Assembly: GCA_963920665.1 (NCBI GenBank)
Contig: OY987263.1
Location: 40,211,218 to 40,275,217, forward strand
Reading direction: 5' to 3'
Source of the DNA: Straminergon stramineum
Taxonomy: Eukaryota > Streptophyta > Bryopsida > Hypnales > Calliergonaceae
DNA length: 64,000 nt
This document shows, one piece after another, positions 18,339-31,900 of this stretch; position 1 is the stretch's first letter, and each line of letters begins with the position of its first letter. The position numbers were made by a program, and so were the translations under genes. The notes under the pieces were generated by a model. The model ran no database searches and was not told the DNA's origin. It was given only the letters and a program-made list of their open reading frames with translations.

Positions 18339-20130
18339 ACTTCGTAATGTTCAGTTGCAACCTGACATATGCAAGCCGCTTCGAGATTATGGGTTGTGTT
18401 TCAGCCACATTTAAGCTGTGTTCTTTGGGTCTTAACATTTTTCTCTGAGATTGACTGAGAAGAGGAGAGCTTGATCGCTTGAATTTCATTTTCTCTCGGT
18501 TCTTACATGCAGGGTGTGCATTCTTGCGCACCTGGTAGCGAGGGGGTTGTAGATTAGCGGCTGCGCAAGGGATGCAGAATGTTGTTCGGTTTCTTCCCAT
18601 CCTTATATCTGGGGCCTTGGCTAAGCTTTCTCGAGTAGCGGATGTAGTCAGTCAGATTCATTGGAGTTTAGCTGAGTTGAATGAGATAATGTCACGAGGA
18701 GGGAATAAGGCTCTTACTCGTAGATGATGGAGAGTGCTAGTAGAAATTGGCCCCTGGTCTAGAAATTTCAGTACATCTACATTTTGAAGCAGCAATTGTG
18801 TACAGAAGGCCGGTGAGACAGTCAAACGCAGGCAGCCTCCTAAACTGTTGACCCTGCTTTGAAGTGATTTGACATTCTAAGAAATTTACTTCAACCATTT
18901 TATTGACCGAGTCTTGGTTCTGAGACGACATGTTGCAGGTTAGAAATTTTGCTCCGCTGCACAAATGAGGTTGACTTCTGCTGGAGGGTTTGTGCAGGCG
19001 GCATCTTGGTGTACTTTAGTCACTGTTTCTACCACTTTACATACCAGCTTGGGCTAGGCAGAAGGTACTGAACTTGATTGTCGCATAGCTTCTTCTTATC
19101 AGGAATGCATTAGCTTCAATCTTCAATGTTTGTTGTTGTGTGGGGCTGGTCATTGAATTTATGAGTCTATATACATAGTTTGCTGCGCTGTCTATTGATT
19201 GCCACTCAGGCAATACAACGTGACAACGTTTATCAGGGAGTTTGGTCATGCTCTGGGTCTTTATCTTGTGTCTTTGGTTCTTCAAAGTCTTTTGTCTGTC
19301 TAATTAGATACTTCATTCTTTGGCAGTGTTCAAGGGCGTGTTATGAGCGAGTTCTATCCTTTTTTTGGAGCTTTTGTGTACCAGTTTTTTTCCTTGTTAT
19401 CACATAGATCAGAAGTAGGTTCGATCGATATAGGTAGTGTGAACAATCGTTACTGTTTTGAATCCAAAATTTTCGAAAGAAACTTGATATTGAATGAAAT
19501 CATTCAATTCCTCTATTGGCACATATCTCAACTGAATCTGCTTGTCTAGAGATGAGTAATGATTCATTCTCTATCTGGATGTCCTTCACTAGTTGTATTT
19601 TCTTTTTACTTGTAAATATTTCCTCAGAAGTCCTGATGCTTCTTTTTCAGCTTGTATTATGTGAAATGAGTGCGACTTGCAGCGACAGCAGGCTAACTTT
19701 ATATGGCTAAGGACCAAGTCTACATTGGTGCTGCACTGCCCTGCCTTTCCCTTGGCTGTGACTGAATTCATTTTTTATCGTTCGTTTGCTTTTCCTTTTC
19801 CATAAGAAGGGCAGCCATTTTCTTCTTTGTAATTTGCATGCGGTTGCATTTCTATCATGCAGGATGGCCTTGAATCCCAAGCTGGGCTGTTAATACCAAT
19901 GCCACCCCAGTATAACAGTACGCATCTTGTTGCCAATCCAAGTCCTCAGAAAGTAAAACGCATCTAAAATGTGGATATGCCTCCTTCGTGTGCACGCAAT
20001 AGTCTCTATTTTAGAAGAGGTATTTGCCTGTAACATACGCAAACCAGCGAGTGGTTGGATGATGAATGTTCTGAGATGTGCGCTTCACCCTACTAATATT
20101 CATTGAATATCCTGATCACGGTTTTTTCTT
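18339..20130. other. 3' flank of UBP25-like gene, probable long untranslated region
   Basis: Composition stays closer to gene-like for about 1.6 kb. An acceptor-like pyrimidine tract ending in CAG occurs near 19860, but no coding exon could be supported. Confidence 0.35.
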
Positions 20131-20134
20131 TTCA

Positions 20135-20400
20135 TTTTTTATGAAGTGCTGAAGTGGCGATATAAAACGTGACGGGTGCTCCAAATTTCAACATTCATCC
20201 ACATATTGGATAGAAATATCACATTCATACATTTCACTTGTCCATAATGTCCATAATTTTGTTATCATCCACTATTGGGCGATTTCATCCAAGATTTTTT
20301 TATTTCAAAGTTTTCTGGTGATAAACTTCATGTTTATTTGCCATTTTTTAGCGAAATTATTTTCTTCGGGTGCAATTTGGCACCATAAAGTCAATAAAAA
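20135..20400 (+). repeat. repeat family B, copy 2
   Basis: Same order of landmarks as 8365-8835: TTTTATGAAGTGC, GTGCTCCAAATTTCAACATT, ATATTGGATAGAAA and a final GGCACCATAAAG. The second copy is shorter. Confidence 0.55.
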
Positions 20401-21130
20401 AAACAACTAATTCCAATTGAAGAAGTTCATTTTGAAAAGAATCATGGAATGGAATATATCAATGCTTTAGATGAGGTCTGAAGTTGTGGTGTGAGCATAA
20501 TAACTTTTTCTTTGAGTTTCTCCCTTGCTTCATGATAATGGAGTGAAGGACCTCTTCGCCCTTTATATTTTCAACATCTATAACTTACACTAGGTTGTAT
20601 GTTTTGTTTTGTTTGAACCTATGGTGTGAAAGTTATTGAATTTCTAAGTATTCATTAATTAGAAAATTGAATTAAATTATCGTTTATTTTGGAAAACCAT
20701 AACTTTCACATTACATGTCTTAATGTCACAAAACAAAGTCTTTGCACTCCTTCATGCATAAAAGATATTGAATTTCAAAGTTCTTACAAATTAAAAAATG
20801 ATTTTTACTTTTATTTTGGCTATGGCAATGGCACAAGATATACTAGTTTCAATGAAGTTAGTCCTTCATATCACCTAATAAAAATATCTTGCTATTTGAT
20901 GGTATACGGTATGTGATATTTTATTTAAAACTAAACTATTAAATTTTTAACATTAGGTAATTCGAATTTCACAATTTGGCCAATTCTTTTATATTTAGGC
21001 ATATATAGCATTAATTTATTTTGTTTTCTAGCTCCCCCAAACAATAACTTCTAGTTAAATTCTTTTTTTAGTTTATTTAATTAATGCTGACTTTAATAGC
21101 CAAGTACAATAATATAGAATGCAAATGAGA
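20401..21130. other. AT-rich intergenic DNA
   Basis: Nothing recognisable beyond short chance open frames. Confidence 0.5.
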
Positions 21131-22065
21131 TTAACCCCTAAAGGTTTTTGATTATGTTTTTACTAGAAAAACTTCCAAATTGCCATTCTAGTATAAGTAC
21201 TAAATTTCAGGATAAAAAATTTGGACACATCTAATGGTAGGATCTTATTGTGTAATGTTTTGAAAAGATGTGGAAAAAAATTCAAGAAATTTCTACCATG
21301 TAGATTGCAAGATATTAGCTTTTGAATGGACAAGAACCCTTTTTGTAGTCTTGTGAAAAATGGGCAGTTGCACTTCACAAGGTTACATTTGTATGAAAAG
21401 ATTTTCAAAATGGTGTTGCTTCTATGGATTTATTCTACAAGGTAAATTGGCTACATGCTCAAAAAAATTCAAATCATTTGGAATTGTACAATATATAGGA
21501 AAAAATAGTAAGTAGAAGAAATAGAGAATGATTCAAAATACCAAATTGTTAAGAATTTACTTACGGAATTGAAAAATTCCAATCCCAATGGTTTTCATGT
21601 TCTAATAAACAATCTACATCCTATGACTTTGTTTTTTTCAAAAAATATTGAAAATTGAGTTAAATAAAGGACTTCAAAGTTTCTCTTAGAATAGAGATTC
21701 CATAACTACCCGCAAACTAAAACTCCTCATAACTTTCATCTCATTAATCAAAATGGAATGATTCAAAGCTTTCTACATATATATATAGAGAAAAAATAAT
21801 ACCAAATTTCTATTTTGAAGAAAAGTGATTTTTAAAGATTTTTTGGAGTTGCCCATGCTACTCACTAAACAATGAAAATTACATATCATGCAATAAATTT
21901 TTAACCATGTATTCAGAAGTTATGAAATTTTTTTATCCTTAAAGCTACTCCTTGGACACATATTGTGGGAAAATTTCAAAGAATAAAAATGAAAATGCCA
22001 TTCGTAGTGAGCTACCCAAAATTGCTATGTTGCCAAAAAATGTCATTTGGTCCTTTAGGGGATAA
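21131..22065 (+). repeat. repeat family A, copy 3 (near full length)
   Basis: It starts TTAACCCCTAAAGG and ends CCTTTAGGGGATAA, giving short inverted termini about 935 bp apart. Long collinear similarity to 47658-48580 is visible, for example AAAATACCAAATTGTTAAG, GCAAACTAAAACTCCTCATA and TGTTGCCAAAAAATGT. No coding capacity; probably a non-autonomous DNA transposon. Confidence 0.65.
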
Positions 22066-22604
22066 GGTTGATGTGTCATTTAAGAATTAAAATGAATGAG
22101 ATATTTTCGAAAAGTTACAATTATTCATTATGATTTTGAAAGTGATCATCTTTATTTTGAGGGCTTAGAGGTTAGGCGAATGATGGTTTTGTAATTAATG
22201 TAATTGCACCAAATTGTGAATCTTTTCTTAAACCAATCCTATAGATTCTTGCCAAAATCAATTATGAAAATCTAAGATTACTTTCAGATATTCCTATTTT
22301 GAAAATCTTAAAATTTCATAGTACATTCTTATAGTTAAAACAAAACATTAAAACAAAATCTAAAACACTCTTTTAACTTCCAACGAGATCCAACAAAAAT
22401 TAAGGGAACTTTATAATAGGAACAATGCTCCAATCGCTTATTGAAATACAATTAGGTGGAGTTACCTTATTTGTCTAGATTACAAGTCAATGAATTTGGC
22501 AATTGATATAAATATATTTTTACAAAATAAGGTTGGAGTAAGATAAACTAGCCTATGATAGGAAGAATGATTGGTTTGCCCTATTGTTGAATTCTTTTAA
22601 ATTT

Positions 22605-23050
22605 TCACATAAAGATAAATGTGAAAAATGACAAGAGCAATTCAAATTTTATTTTCTTACAAATTATAAATTTGTAATGAATCTATGAAGTGTGCTACCT
22701 AATTGGGTCAAAAGATTTTAGGCTACTCTCAAACCAACAAAATGTGTATCCGGAATAGTCATTTTACTCACCTAAAGTAGCCACAATATTTCTTAACATG
22801 GGAACAATATGAAGGCCTAAAAAAGTCACTTCCTATGATGAATTTACCTACACTCAAAAGGTGGAAGTTCCTATTACAATCACTAATCACTCCATCACCA
22901 TCATCAAAGACACTAATTGTGGCAACTAACTCAACCTAATGTAGCCCAAATCTCATTTATTGAAAAAAGTTATTGTGGGATGATATAAGACTTTAATGGG
23001 CCATTCCCTAGGTGTCTATCATAGACCTATGTTTGCCATTGTTTGATTTA
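22605..23050 (+). repeat. repeat family D, copy 1
   Basis: Collinear with about 56860-57415: GATAAATGTGA, GTCATTTTAC, ATATTTCTTAACATGG, AATCACTAATCACTCCAT, AATCTCATTTATT and a final CATTCCCTAGGTG block. Confidence 0.5.
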
Positions 23051-26000
23051 CATTATTTTTGATGAGTCTATTCAAATGGTACATTCTTTTGCAAAGAAAT
23101 GAACCTAATTGGTGTCAAGTAATTGAAAATTTATTGCATTCACAATGAAAAATAATGTGAGTTTCAATATTGTACATGATTATCATGCTAAACAAAAAAC
23201 AATTCCAATAATAGATTTAGAAAAATGTAGAGAAGAATAATTCTAAAGGAATTTTTCTACTTTAAGCATATGTTCAACTTGTTTTCTAAGCTTTAGTTAA
23301 ATATTTGGCATGAAATGTTGATCTTGATAGACAAGTATAGTAATCCTTATCCCTAGTTCATTCAAGTGATTCTTTCTTTGTTGTTTTCATACCTTGAAGT
23401 AATCCATTTGGGGTTGTTCTTTCCCCCTTCAAAAATCGATTCACTTGTCCAATTTCATCTATACAATATTTTTCACACTCATTTTGGTTTCATAATATTT
23501 GTATGGTATGGATTTCCAAAAATAATCTTTGTAAATATTCTATAGTTGAAAGATTGAAACTATGTTTTTTCCCACTTAAAATAGGTCCTTCAAATGTAAT
23601 TGCAATAAAGAAATGATTTAGAAATCTCAAAAGATATCTATGGGCTAAATTTTAAATTTTGTTTTCCTAACAAAAAAATCACTAATATTCATTTCACAAT
23701 TGGTTTCAAACTGAAATTTGAATTTTTATTCCATATTTATCCTATAAATATTGATGATACAATGGAACTAGATCTATACAATTGGATCTACAATTGTATC
23801 ATTAATATAATTATATCTATCATTATATCGATCTATTTAAGTAGGACAAGAGATTAAAGAGTAGGTGACCCCTCATGCTAATTAGGATAATTTTGGATGA
23901 ACACGATCTAGTTTATGTAAATATTTGGATGAAATTTAGATGAAAGTTGATGAGATAGATGAAAAATGGATGAAAATAGATGGAAATCACAATATTTGAG
24001 ATATTAGAAAACTAATGTGGATTTGACTACATTACATTTCATCCAAAATACAATAGACTACCATATTAGTGCTCCTTGCAAATTTACAGAAATTGGGAAT
24101 TAGTGTGAATTAGCATTATTAATATGGGGTGCAATAATTAATATAACTTAAGTAATTGTATAGGAATTGTCCTAGATGAAAAAAATGAATACTAAAGAGC
24201 TATAAATTTTTCTAGATAGGTGAAAATATGAGGATTTTTTGTTTTGCAAGTAGTTCTAGAAGCAATTATAACATATTCTAAGAAAAGTAATGTAGGGTGA
24301 TTAGTTTTTACTTAAATTTTTACAATTTAAAAGAAGAAGAAGATAGAATTCTTTTAGATTGCTTCAATAACATCTTTTCCATTAGAATTGACATTTTTCA
24401 AATCCATATCAATGTTACTAGCAATTTCAATTTTTCTTTTATTACTTACTTCTTCCTACTTAATGTTATTCTAAAGAATAAAAACAAAGTCTTCTGGATT
24501 TTTGAGGTATGATCCTCTCCATGGACGTCCAAGAGAGGATTCATTTTCATTTTTTCTTGTTACAATGGAGATGCCTTAGATTTGAAGTAATTTTGTAGAA
24601 ACATAGTCAAGGAACTTTAGGGGATAAGTAGCATGTACCAAAATGTCAAAATATAGATGATTGATAGTTATCTTCAAACTTATTTCTATTGTTGAGAACT
24701 TTTAATTATTGGTACATTATATCACTTGCCTTGAATTTTTTTAATGAAATGATTTGAATGAATTTTATTCTAAAGATATAAAAGTGACTACTTTTGTTAG
24801 GGCATAGACATTTGGAGGGTTAATTTCCTTTCTTGAATACTCAGACCATTTTATTATTTTAATAACAACATATAAAAAAGGGTATGATGTGGATCTAATT
24901 ATATAATTGAAAATGTTGATCTACACTTGTCACTTGTTTCTTGTAAATGCCAATTTGGAATCCATATCAAGAAGCTACCAAAGTGGTTATTGTCACATGC
25001 TTGTTTCAAATTCTTGGATTGAAGAAGTAAAGAGATAAATGTCAAAGAAAAAAACCTATAAGGAGATTGGAACATTTTGAATACCTTCATTCTTCCTTTT
25101 ATTAGGGATGGGTTTAATATTTAAAATGTTCTTTATAAAATGCTATGGTATGATTATTTCATACTATTTAACAACTTCCATTTTTTTTAAAAGTGCTATT
25201 GAAATCACACTACTTCAATTACTAATCCAACACCTATGAATTTGTTTTAAAGAAAATTGTTCAAATCTCTAGTAATTTGGATCAACCAGTTGTGCTATGT
25301 AGGCTATGACCTCGAATGATTGTTCCTGGGCTTCTATTTATGATATATTCATGTATAGTCTTGACACAAAGGACTTTAGTTGTACCCTTGGAATACAAGT
25401 CTAGATGATTGTGTTAATTTTATTAATTAGGTGATCTCTAATAGTACAAACTTTATTAGTTCATCAAGTCACCTTTTACATTATCTCATCATACTTGCCT
25501 TATGTCTTCATCAATCACTCTTCTTTTTGTTTCATTATTATATATTAATGTCCATACAATTTTATGATGTTTATTCTTAGGCACAAAGTATTTTTATTGC
25601 CAAGCATGAGATTTAATAGACATCATTATTGAAAAAACAAAATTGTATGTTTCTTGTCTAAGGCTTATCCATGGAGCTTGTGGAAAACATACCATTTTAA
25701 AGGCAACCACTAATATAATGTCTTCACTTCTCTTAAATTTGCATTACTCTTCAATTCCCATACTTTTTAGGTTGCACCAACATCTTGAGTATAGTTTTTA
25801 TATTGTTTATTTATAAAGTGATTCATCTTCAATTGTTGAAAATAGAATTTGACCTATTATATTTTATGAAAATCGATTTTATAATTTTATGTTGTAGATA
25901 AATATAACTCAATTGTTTGTAATTATTAAAGAAAATCTTGTAAAGTACTAAAGTATAGTTGCCATTTGAAAATTCTACTTACAAATTCTTTCTTTCCTTT

Positions 26001-26649
26001 TATTTTTCTCACATTAGTGTAATTTCATGTTGTAAAGCTATAAAAGACTTCATCAATTTTGAATAATTAATAATTACAATCTTTAGATGTCTTCAACTAT
26101 TTAATTTCAAGTGAGAGTTGCATTTATTTTATAGTATATAAGTATATTCTTCGTATTTTACTTTGAATTATATGCCTTTTAATATTCCAATTTCAAGCAT
26201 AGCTTGAGTATAATTACTATAATACTTCAATAAATTTTTTTTGTTTATTGATGATTTGGAAAAAATTACATGTACCAACAATTCATTCCAAAAGCATTGG
26301 TTTCATCATTTATGGTTGGTATATAAATAGATTAGATGGAGACATTTTTGTCTCAACAATAATATAAATTTAGGCAAAAATAATGTCTTCACAAAATCTT
26401 CCTTGAGGATTAATTTAAGATTTTTTTATACTAAACTGTGTTTATTTTTGAATGTTTGATTGTTAGAATAGTTATCAAATATGCAATTAGTATGTTAATA
26501 TGTGTTCTAAAAGCCATTGTAATAAAAACATATGAAGGTGGTATTCTTTTGAAGAAATTGTGACTAAATAAAATTGTGTAATATTGGTATGCATGCATAT
26601 AAGGAAATAGAGGATAGGATCATTCACCAATGCATATTCATCCATGAAA

Positions 26650-27640
26650 TTGTACATTATAAATAATTTTCATCCAAAAATTGACAAATCCATCATTTTT
26701 TAGAAGTACTTGACAACTTCATCTATTTTCTACCCACTTCTTTTTCTTATTAACTAGACAAATCCGTCATATCAGTAATGCATTCACCCCCAAATTGTTA
26801 GATTTTTAGATGAATAGGTGCATTTTTTTTGTTTCTATAGTTTTTACGAAAGTCATTCATCTACACTTTAGTTTGTGGAGACCGGATTAGTTCAATTACT
26901 AAAGTTGAAATGAAATAAGATGTTAACAAGAAAATGAGTCAAATTTTTGAGTTGGACAAAGTCCTTCATTGCCAATTACAACATGCTACATTGACAAGAT
27001 TTGTTGGAAAAGAGATTGTGAGGGAAATGCGAAACTTAGACCATTGGAAGCTCTATGCTATATGAGTTTGTGAATCTAAAAAATATCTACTATAAATACC
27101 TTTTAATCATAAATTTTAAATTAAATATTTTTTTCCAAATGTACTTGACGACTTCATCCAATTTTTTTAATCCATTTTGTTAACCTTTAAATGATGGGTT
27201 GAGCCTTTTGGAATCAATGGTTCTGAAAGAATTATTGCCCAAAAGTGTTTTTTTTGGTAGTTTTTTTGTAAAGTCTCAACCTACTAAAACCACTTCTATA
27301 ATGAATATGACTTGCCAAGCACCACATTTAGGTTACAAAATCAAAGCACTATTTAGTGTTCACTTTTGCGTACCTCGACTAAACAAATTTTGAACAAGCA
27401 ATGACCCCCGTGCCCTGCTTCAAGGAGATTTTTGATAATCCCTTGGGTTACCCGCCCAACAAGGAAATTTCATTGAAGAGTTAAGATAAAAATTGTAAAG
27501 CAGGAATGAGGTAAACCCCAAACAAAAATTCATCCCCAATTTTTTTTTTCCTTCCAAACTAGGCCCTTCATTGCCAATCCCAACATGCCACATCAAGGTC
27601 TCGTTGGAAACGAGAGATCAAGACAGACTACGCTGAGTTA
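26650..27640 (+). repeat. diverged direct duplication of about 0.45 kb
   Basis: GTACTTGACAACTTCATC near 26706 recurs as GTACTTGACGACTTCATC near 27140. CCTTCATTGCCAATTACAAC near 26961 recurs as CCTTCATTGCCAATCCCAAC near 27564. Copy 2 contains extra DNA. Confidence 0.45.
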
Positions 27641-28936
27641 AGCTTATGATTCAATTTGTGAAAGGCACAGCGAAGGACACTCAGTGCAACGCAAGGAGCA
27701 ATTCTGACAAGACTCTGACTTCCGGCTTAATGGCAGTCGGCGGCGCCAGGTTGCTTGCGGCCCAGCCATATCAAAACTGACCATCATATTCTCCCCTCTC
27801 ACTCATCGCCATCATCGTCCGCTTTACTGTTGCAATTTACTGCTGGCCATCGCCATTTCTTGCACATACTACTCAAATTGACCGCAATTAGGAAGCATTG
27901 CATTTTCATACCGCTCCTGTGTGTGGGGGGGTGGAATTTCATTTACTGCACCAAGTTTGGGGCATGACTTGCTACTGTTGTTCAGCTTGGGAGATCAATT
28001 CGCGTGCAGAGAGAGCTGGTGGATTGATCGGGCTCAGGCTTTGCGCGTGAATTGAAAGTGACGTGAGTTTTGCATTTGGAAACACAGAATTGAAGATCGT
28101 CTGGTTTGCTTGGCTATGGAATGTGGTGATAAGAATTCGAGCGATAAAATGCACTAGGGGTGGAAGGGTGGGTGGGTGGGTAGCTTGTTACTTTGTTAGA
28201 AGTCTTAGCTTCTGTGGGTGGTGATCGATCGACTGAGAAATTGAAACTGGGTTTGGAGATTTGAATACTCGCTTGGTGTGCTAGCTTCAATTTTGAGTGA
28301 TTGGGATTGTGATAGTGTATGGGTCCTTGGGTGTTATAGAATAATTCTTTTCATCCTAGGTTGCAGGATTGATTGCTTGCTTGCTTTCCCATGGAAAAAC
28401 TCTTGTGGTGCCAGCTTCGCCATGGCTACTCATGGATCTTGGAAGTGGTTTGTTTGGTATGAGCAGCTTGCTTGATTAAGCGAGTTTTCTATTTCTTTCT
28501 GCATTCGTTTACAGAATCTGCTGCTCAGTCCAGACGGTTCAGCAACGTACTATATTCTTGACAGTGTATGTTTGGTTACAAATAGTCCAGTAACTTCTTA
28601 GGCGTCATTGGCATTGTAGCTTCTTGACACAACCACCTTCTCATCACTTCCCGAGTAATGAGTTCTTCGTTTGATTTGAATCTCGCGTCGGAGAGGTGTT
28701 CTAATTCCGATTAAACTCGTAATGTGTTCCAATGTAGGGGCAACCAATTGTCCGGAGACGCTGGCTCCTACTCCTCGACGAGGTCGGGTAAGTTGCTCTA
28801 TGAATATAGTGTGTTATTTCGCAAAGTGGCAAGTAGACATGGATTTCATGGATTTCATGGATTTCATGGAGCCCTTTCAATGTCGTGGACATGGATTACA
28901 ACAATGCCAGTGCAGGTGAAACGAAGCATCAAGAAA
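27641..28936 (+). promoter_or_regulatory. promoter and leader of the SUVR gene
   Basis: Composition becomes gene-like at about 27640. A 5'-untranslated exon probably ends at about 28788 before a GTAAGTT donor, and a leader intron ends at GTGCAG (28910-28915). The leader then continues to the ATG at 28937. The intron holds three tandem copies of ATGGATTTC near 28838-28865. Transcription start not determined. Confidence 0.5.
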
Positions 28937-31900
28937 ATGGCGGATGAGGAGCCTGAGAATGACGAGGAGGAGCAGAAAGAGATCATCGACCGTGAGATCC
29001 GAACTCACAAGGCGCTCCAGCACATGGAGCGGGAGCTTCAATTGCCGAGCGCCACCGTCATGCCCACCTTGCTCAAGCTCATGAAGGTGCACACACAACG
29101 CACTCTTGCTATGGATCTTAGCTTCAATCGATTGCAGTTTTTTGGTTTCTAACAGTTCCTTGGGATGTTTTCGCAGGCGTATGACGGGAATTGGGAGTTT
29201 ATTGAAGCGGACAACTACCATGTCCTGGTGGACACCATCTTCTCCATGCAGGAATCCGACGTGAGTCATTGCAAACAATAATTTGATGATGTGTTGAGAC
29301 CGCTACTTCCTGTTGTAGTGTGTGAACGGCTAATGCTTGGTGGTATACAGGATGAGCAGAAGGCGCCAGGATCTTCGAGTGGGAATGGCAGGAAGAGGAG
29401 AGAGAAGTCATCGATGCGAGGGTCTTCAAGCAGAAGAGGAGCGCGAAACTCCAAGCGAGCTGAGAGTGATGACAGCGACGAGCACGAAGGAGCTCACGAG
29501 CTTGTGCGTCGAGGTCGAGGTCGAGGTCGCGGAACGAATGCTCGCACCAACGCCAGGCCTGTTGCGAACAGCGAGGTTGCGAAGCGGAAAGCGCTTGTTG
29601 TTGTAGCTGACGAAGACGAAGATTGCGAGCCAGCTTGGGAGCCTCTGCTTGCTCTTCCTGCGCCATTGCGGAGTGTTTCTCCTCAGGTTCGGTAGTCTTA
29701 CAGAGTTTTCCCATCCCCATACATTCTTACGTTGTCCTATGAGCGCACCATCTTACTATACACCTGGCAACATATAACAAAACAGGATATGGTGTGTATG
29801 CAATCAATATGGCTGTGAATGATGTGCAACTGCTTGGCACTTCTGCTGGCTGGTGTCAATGTGGACGCTTTTGTCAGGGAGCTATTGAAACGATTGATGT
29901 CACGGGATTCCTTCTTCAATTTTTTTGAACTTGTGGTGTAAGACGATTTGTGTTGAAGAAAGAAAATGTCGAGGTTTGGAGTAGCTTTGGTTCTTGAATG
30001 AGTTTTTGTATGAGTGCACCCATCGTACTGTTCGTCTTCCAACATATATCAAAACTGGATGTGGTTTATGTTCAATCCGTATTGTTGAGAATGGTGCATA
30101 ACAGTATTCTACTTCTGCTAGCTTCAATCTGGAAGCTTTATCAGGGTGCTATTGAAGCCATTGATGTCAAAACTCTTAGACTCAAGATACAAGACGATGT
30201 GTGTCACAGAAAGAACATGTTGGAGGATTGAAGTATCTTAGAAATTCTGATTCGCGCTTGAGTTTGGAGATGAGGCCAAGGCTGTCGGAGCTTCTTTCAA
30301 GAGCGAGATGTGATCAGGCCATTTTTAGGGTTTGAGCTGTGGGTATATATATAAGATTGAGAGCTTCTATTAGCTAGTGGAAATCATTGCACAAAACGTC
30401 ATTGGGGTCTAATTCTGATGTGGTTGCAGTGTCAATCGGAGCTTGCGACTCTGGGTGGGCGACGAGAGTTACGACGAAACTCAACAGGGCAATGGGTGCG
30501 AGATGAGATTGTGACGAAGACGATTGCCGTGAGCAAGGAGACGCAAACCGATGCATCATGTTTCAATCAATCCGAGGATCCCATTCCAGCTACTGCACTC
30601 ATCTGTTACGAAGAGTTTCCTGCTGAGAATTCGAAGGAATCAATGCCTGTCTTGAAAGAGACAATAATGCCTCCCGAGAAGAAGGCACCCGTCATTGTGA
30701 AGCAGGAGAAGGAGCCCGTGTTCTTGTCGGATTCCGAAGTGCGCAGACAGCTCCTCAACCAATTTGAAGTTTCTTCAGAGATTTGCAAGAAGTGTGATAA
30801 GTATAAGCCCCATCCGGTGCGTTTCGACCCGTCAAGAGTGAAAGTCGAGGGTGCACACGCTTCCGGAAGTGGGAAGGAGCACGCGCCTTCGGCGATGGTT
30901 TGCTTGAACCCTGAACCTCTTCAAGTGGTGGTGCCCTTACCCTTGCCTGCTCCCAATCCGGAACCTGAGGATCACATGGAGTCTCATGTTACGGATCCTG
31001 AGCCTTTGCTTCTGACATTTCCTTCAACAATGGATTCAATTCCAGCAGAAACTGAACTAGTTGCCGCTACTGGAGGCTTTGTAACACTGAGTGCAGCTGG
31101 CGTTCAACAGGTGAGACCATGTGAAAAACAAGCGACAGATTTGACTTGCTTTATTCAAGAGTCTTACAACTAAACTGGTAGCTCGTGGTGTACCATGAAC
31201 TGGCATTTGCTAACTGTTGGAGAGCTGCGTAAACTGGTACACTGTTTCTTGTATCCCTGTTTGCGAAAATTAGTTTTTACCTCTTTATTGTTCAAATTTG
31301 TCTCACTTGCCTGTGGCTCGGGCATGAGGAGATGCAGGGGGTGGTGCCATGTTCTGAAAGGCCTGCAATGGACACCGAGAGTCGCTCATCTTTGGAAATG
31401 GCATGCCAAACGGACTTGGTGCCAACTTCGGAGGTTGCCACTGTGGTCGAGGATTCACTGGGGTTGTCAAGTGAGGTCCAAGTGAAGGAGGTTCAAAAGA
31501 TTTTGAATACTTCCTCAACAACAGTAGACGACCAGGAGCTTCCTGGAAGTGGAGCTGAATGTCAGAATTCGACCACTGGTATGATTACAATCTCTTTGTT
31601 CTTCTATTTTACTGAGACGCTCTTCAGTAAAATAATCATGATTTTCACTGTCATGTGTCCTTACCCCTGAATGGTATAACAAAAACATTTTCAGATTTGA
31701 AACCTGATCGATGTTGTTGTGATTCAGAAGGCGCACTAGCGGCACTTGCAAGTTACAGCAGTGAATCGGAACATTCTGATGCGGATATGCTACCAAGGCT
31801 TGAACTAGATCTGGTACCGATTACTGTAGAGGTGATAAACACATCTTCGTGTTTCCCAAAGGAAGATGTAGAACAAGGGAAAGCTGATCCGCATGGAGCT

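Larger units (their letters stand above)
22066..27640. other. AT-rich intergenic DNA with degenerate repeats
   Basis: About 5.5 kb without a supportable gene. It contains repeat family D copy 1 (22605-23050) and a diverged direct duplication at 26650-27640. A small hairpin (GATACAAT...ATTGTATC) lies near 23757-23805. Confidence 0.55.

Noticed and set aside
28724..28936. N-terminal extension of SUVR with a HGF repeat
   Set aside because: The repeat lies between a GTAAGTT donor and a GTGCAG acceptor, so it is leader-intron sequence, and the conserved protein begins at 28937.
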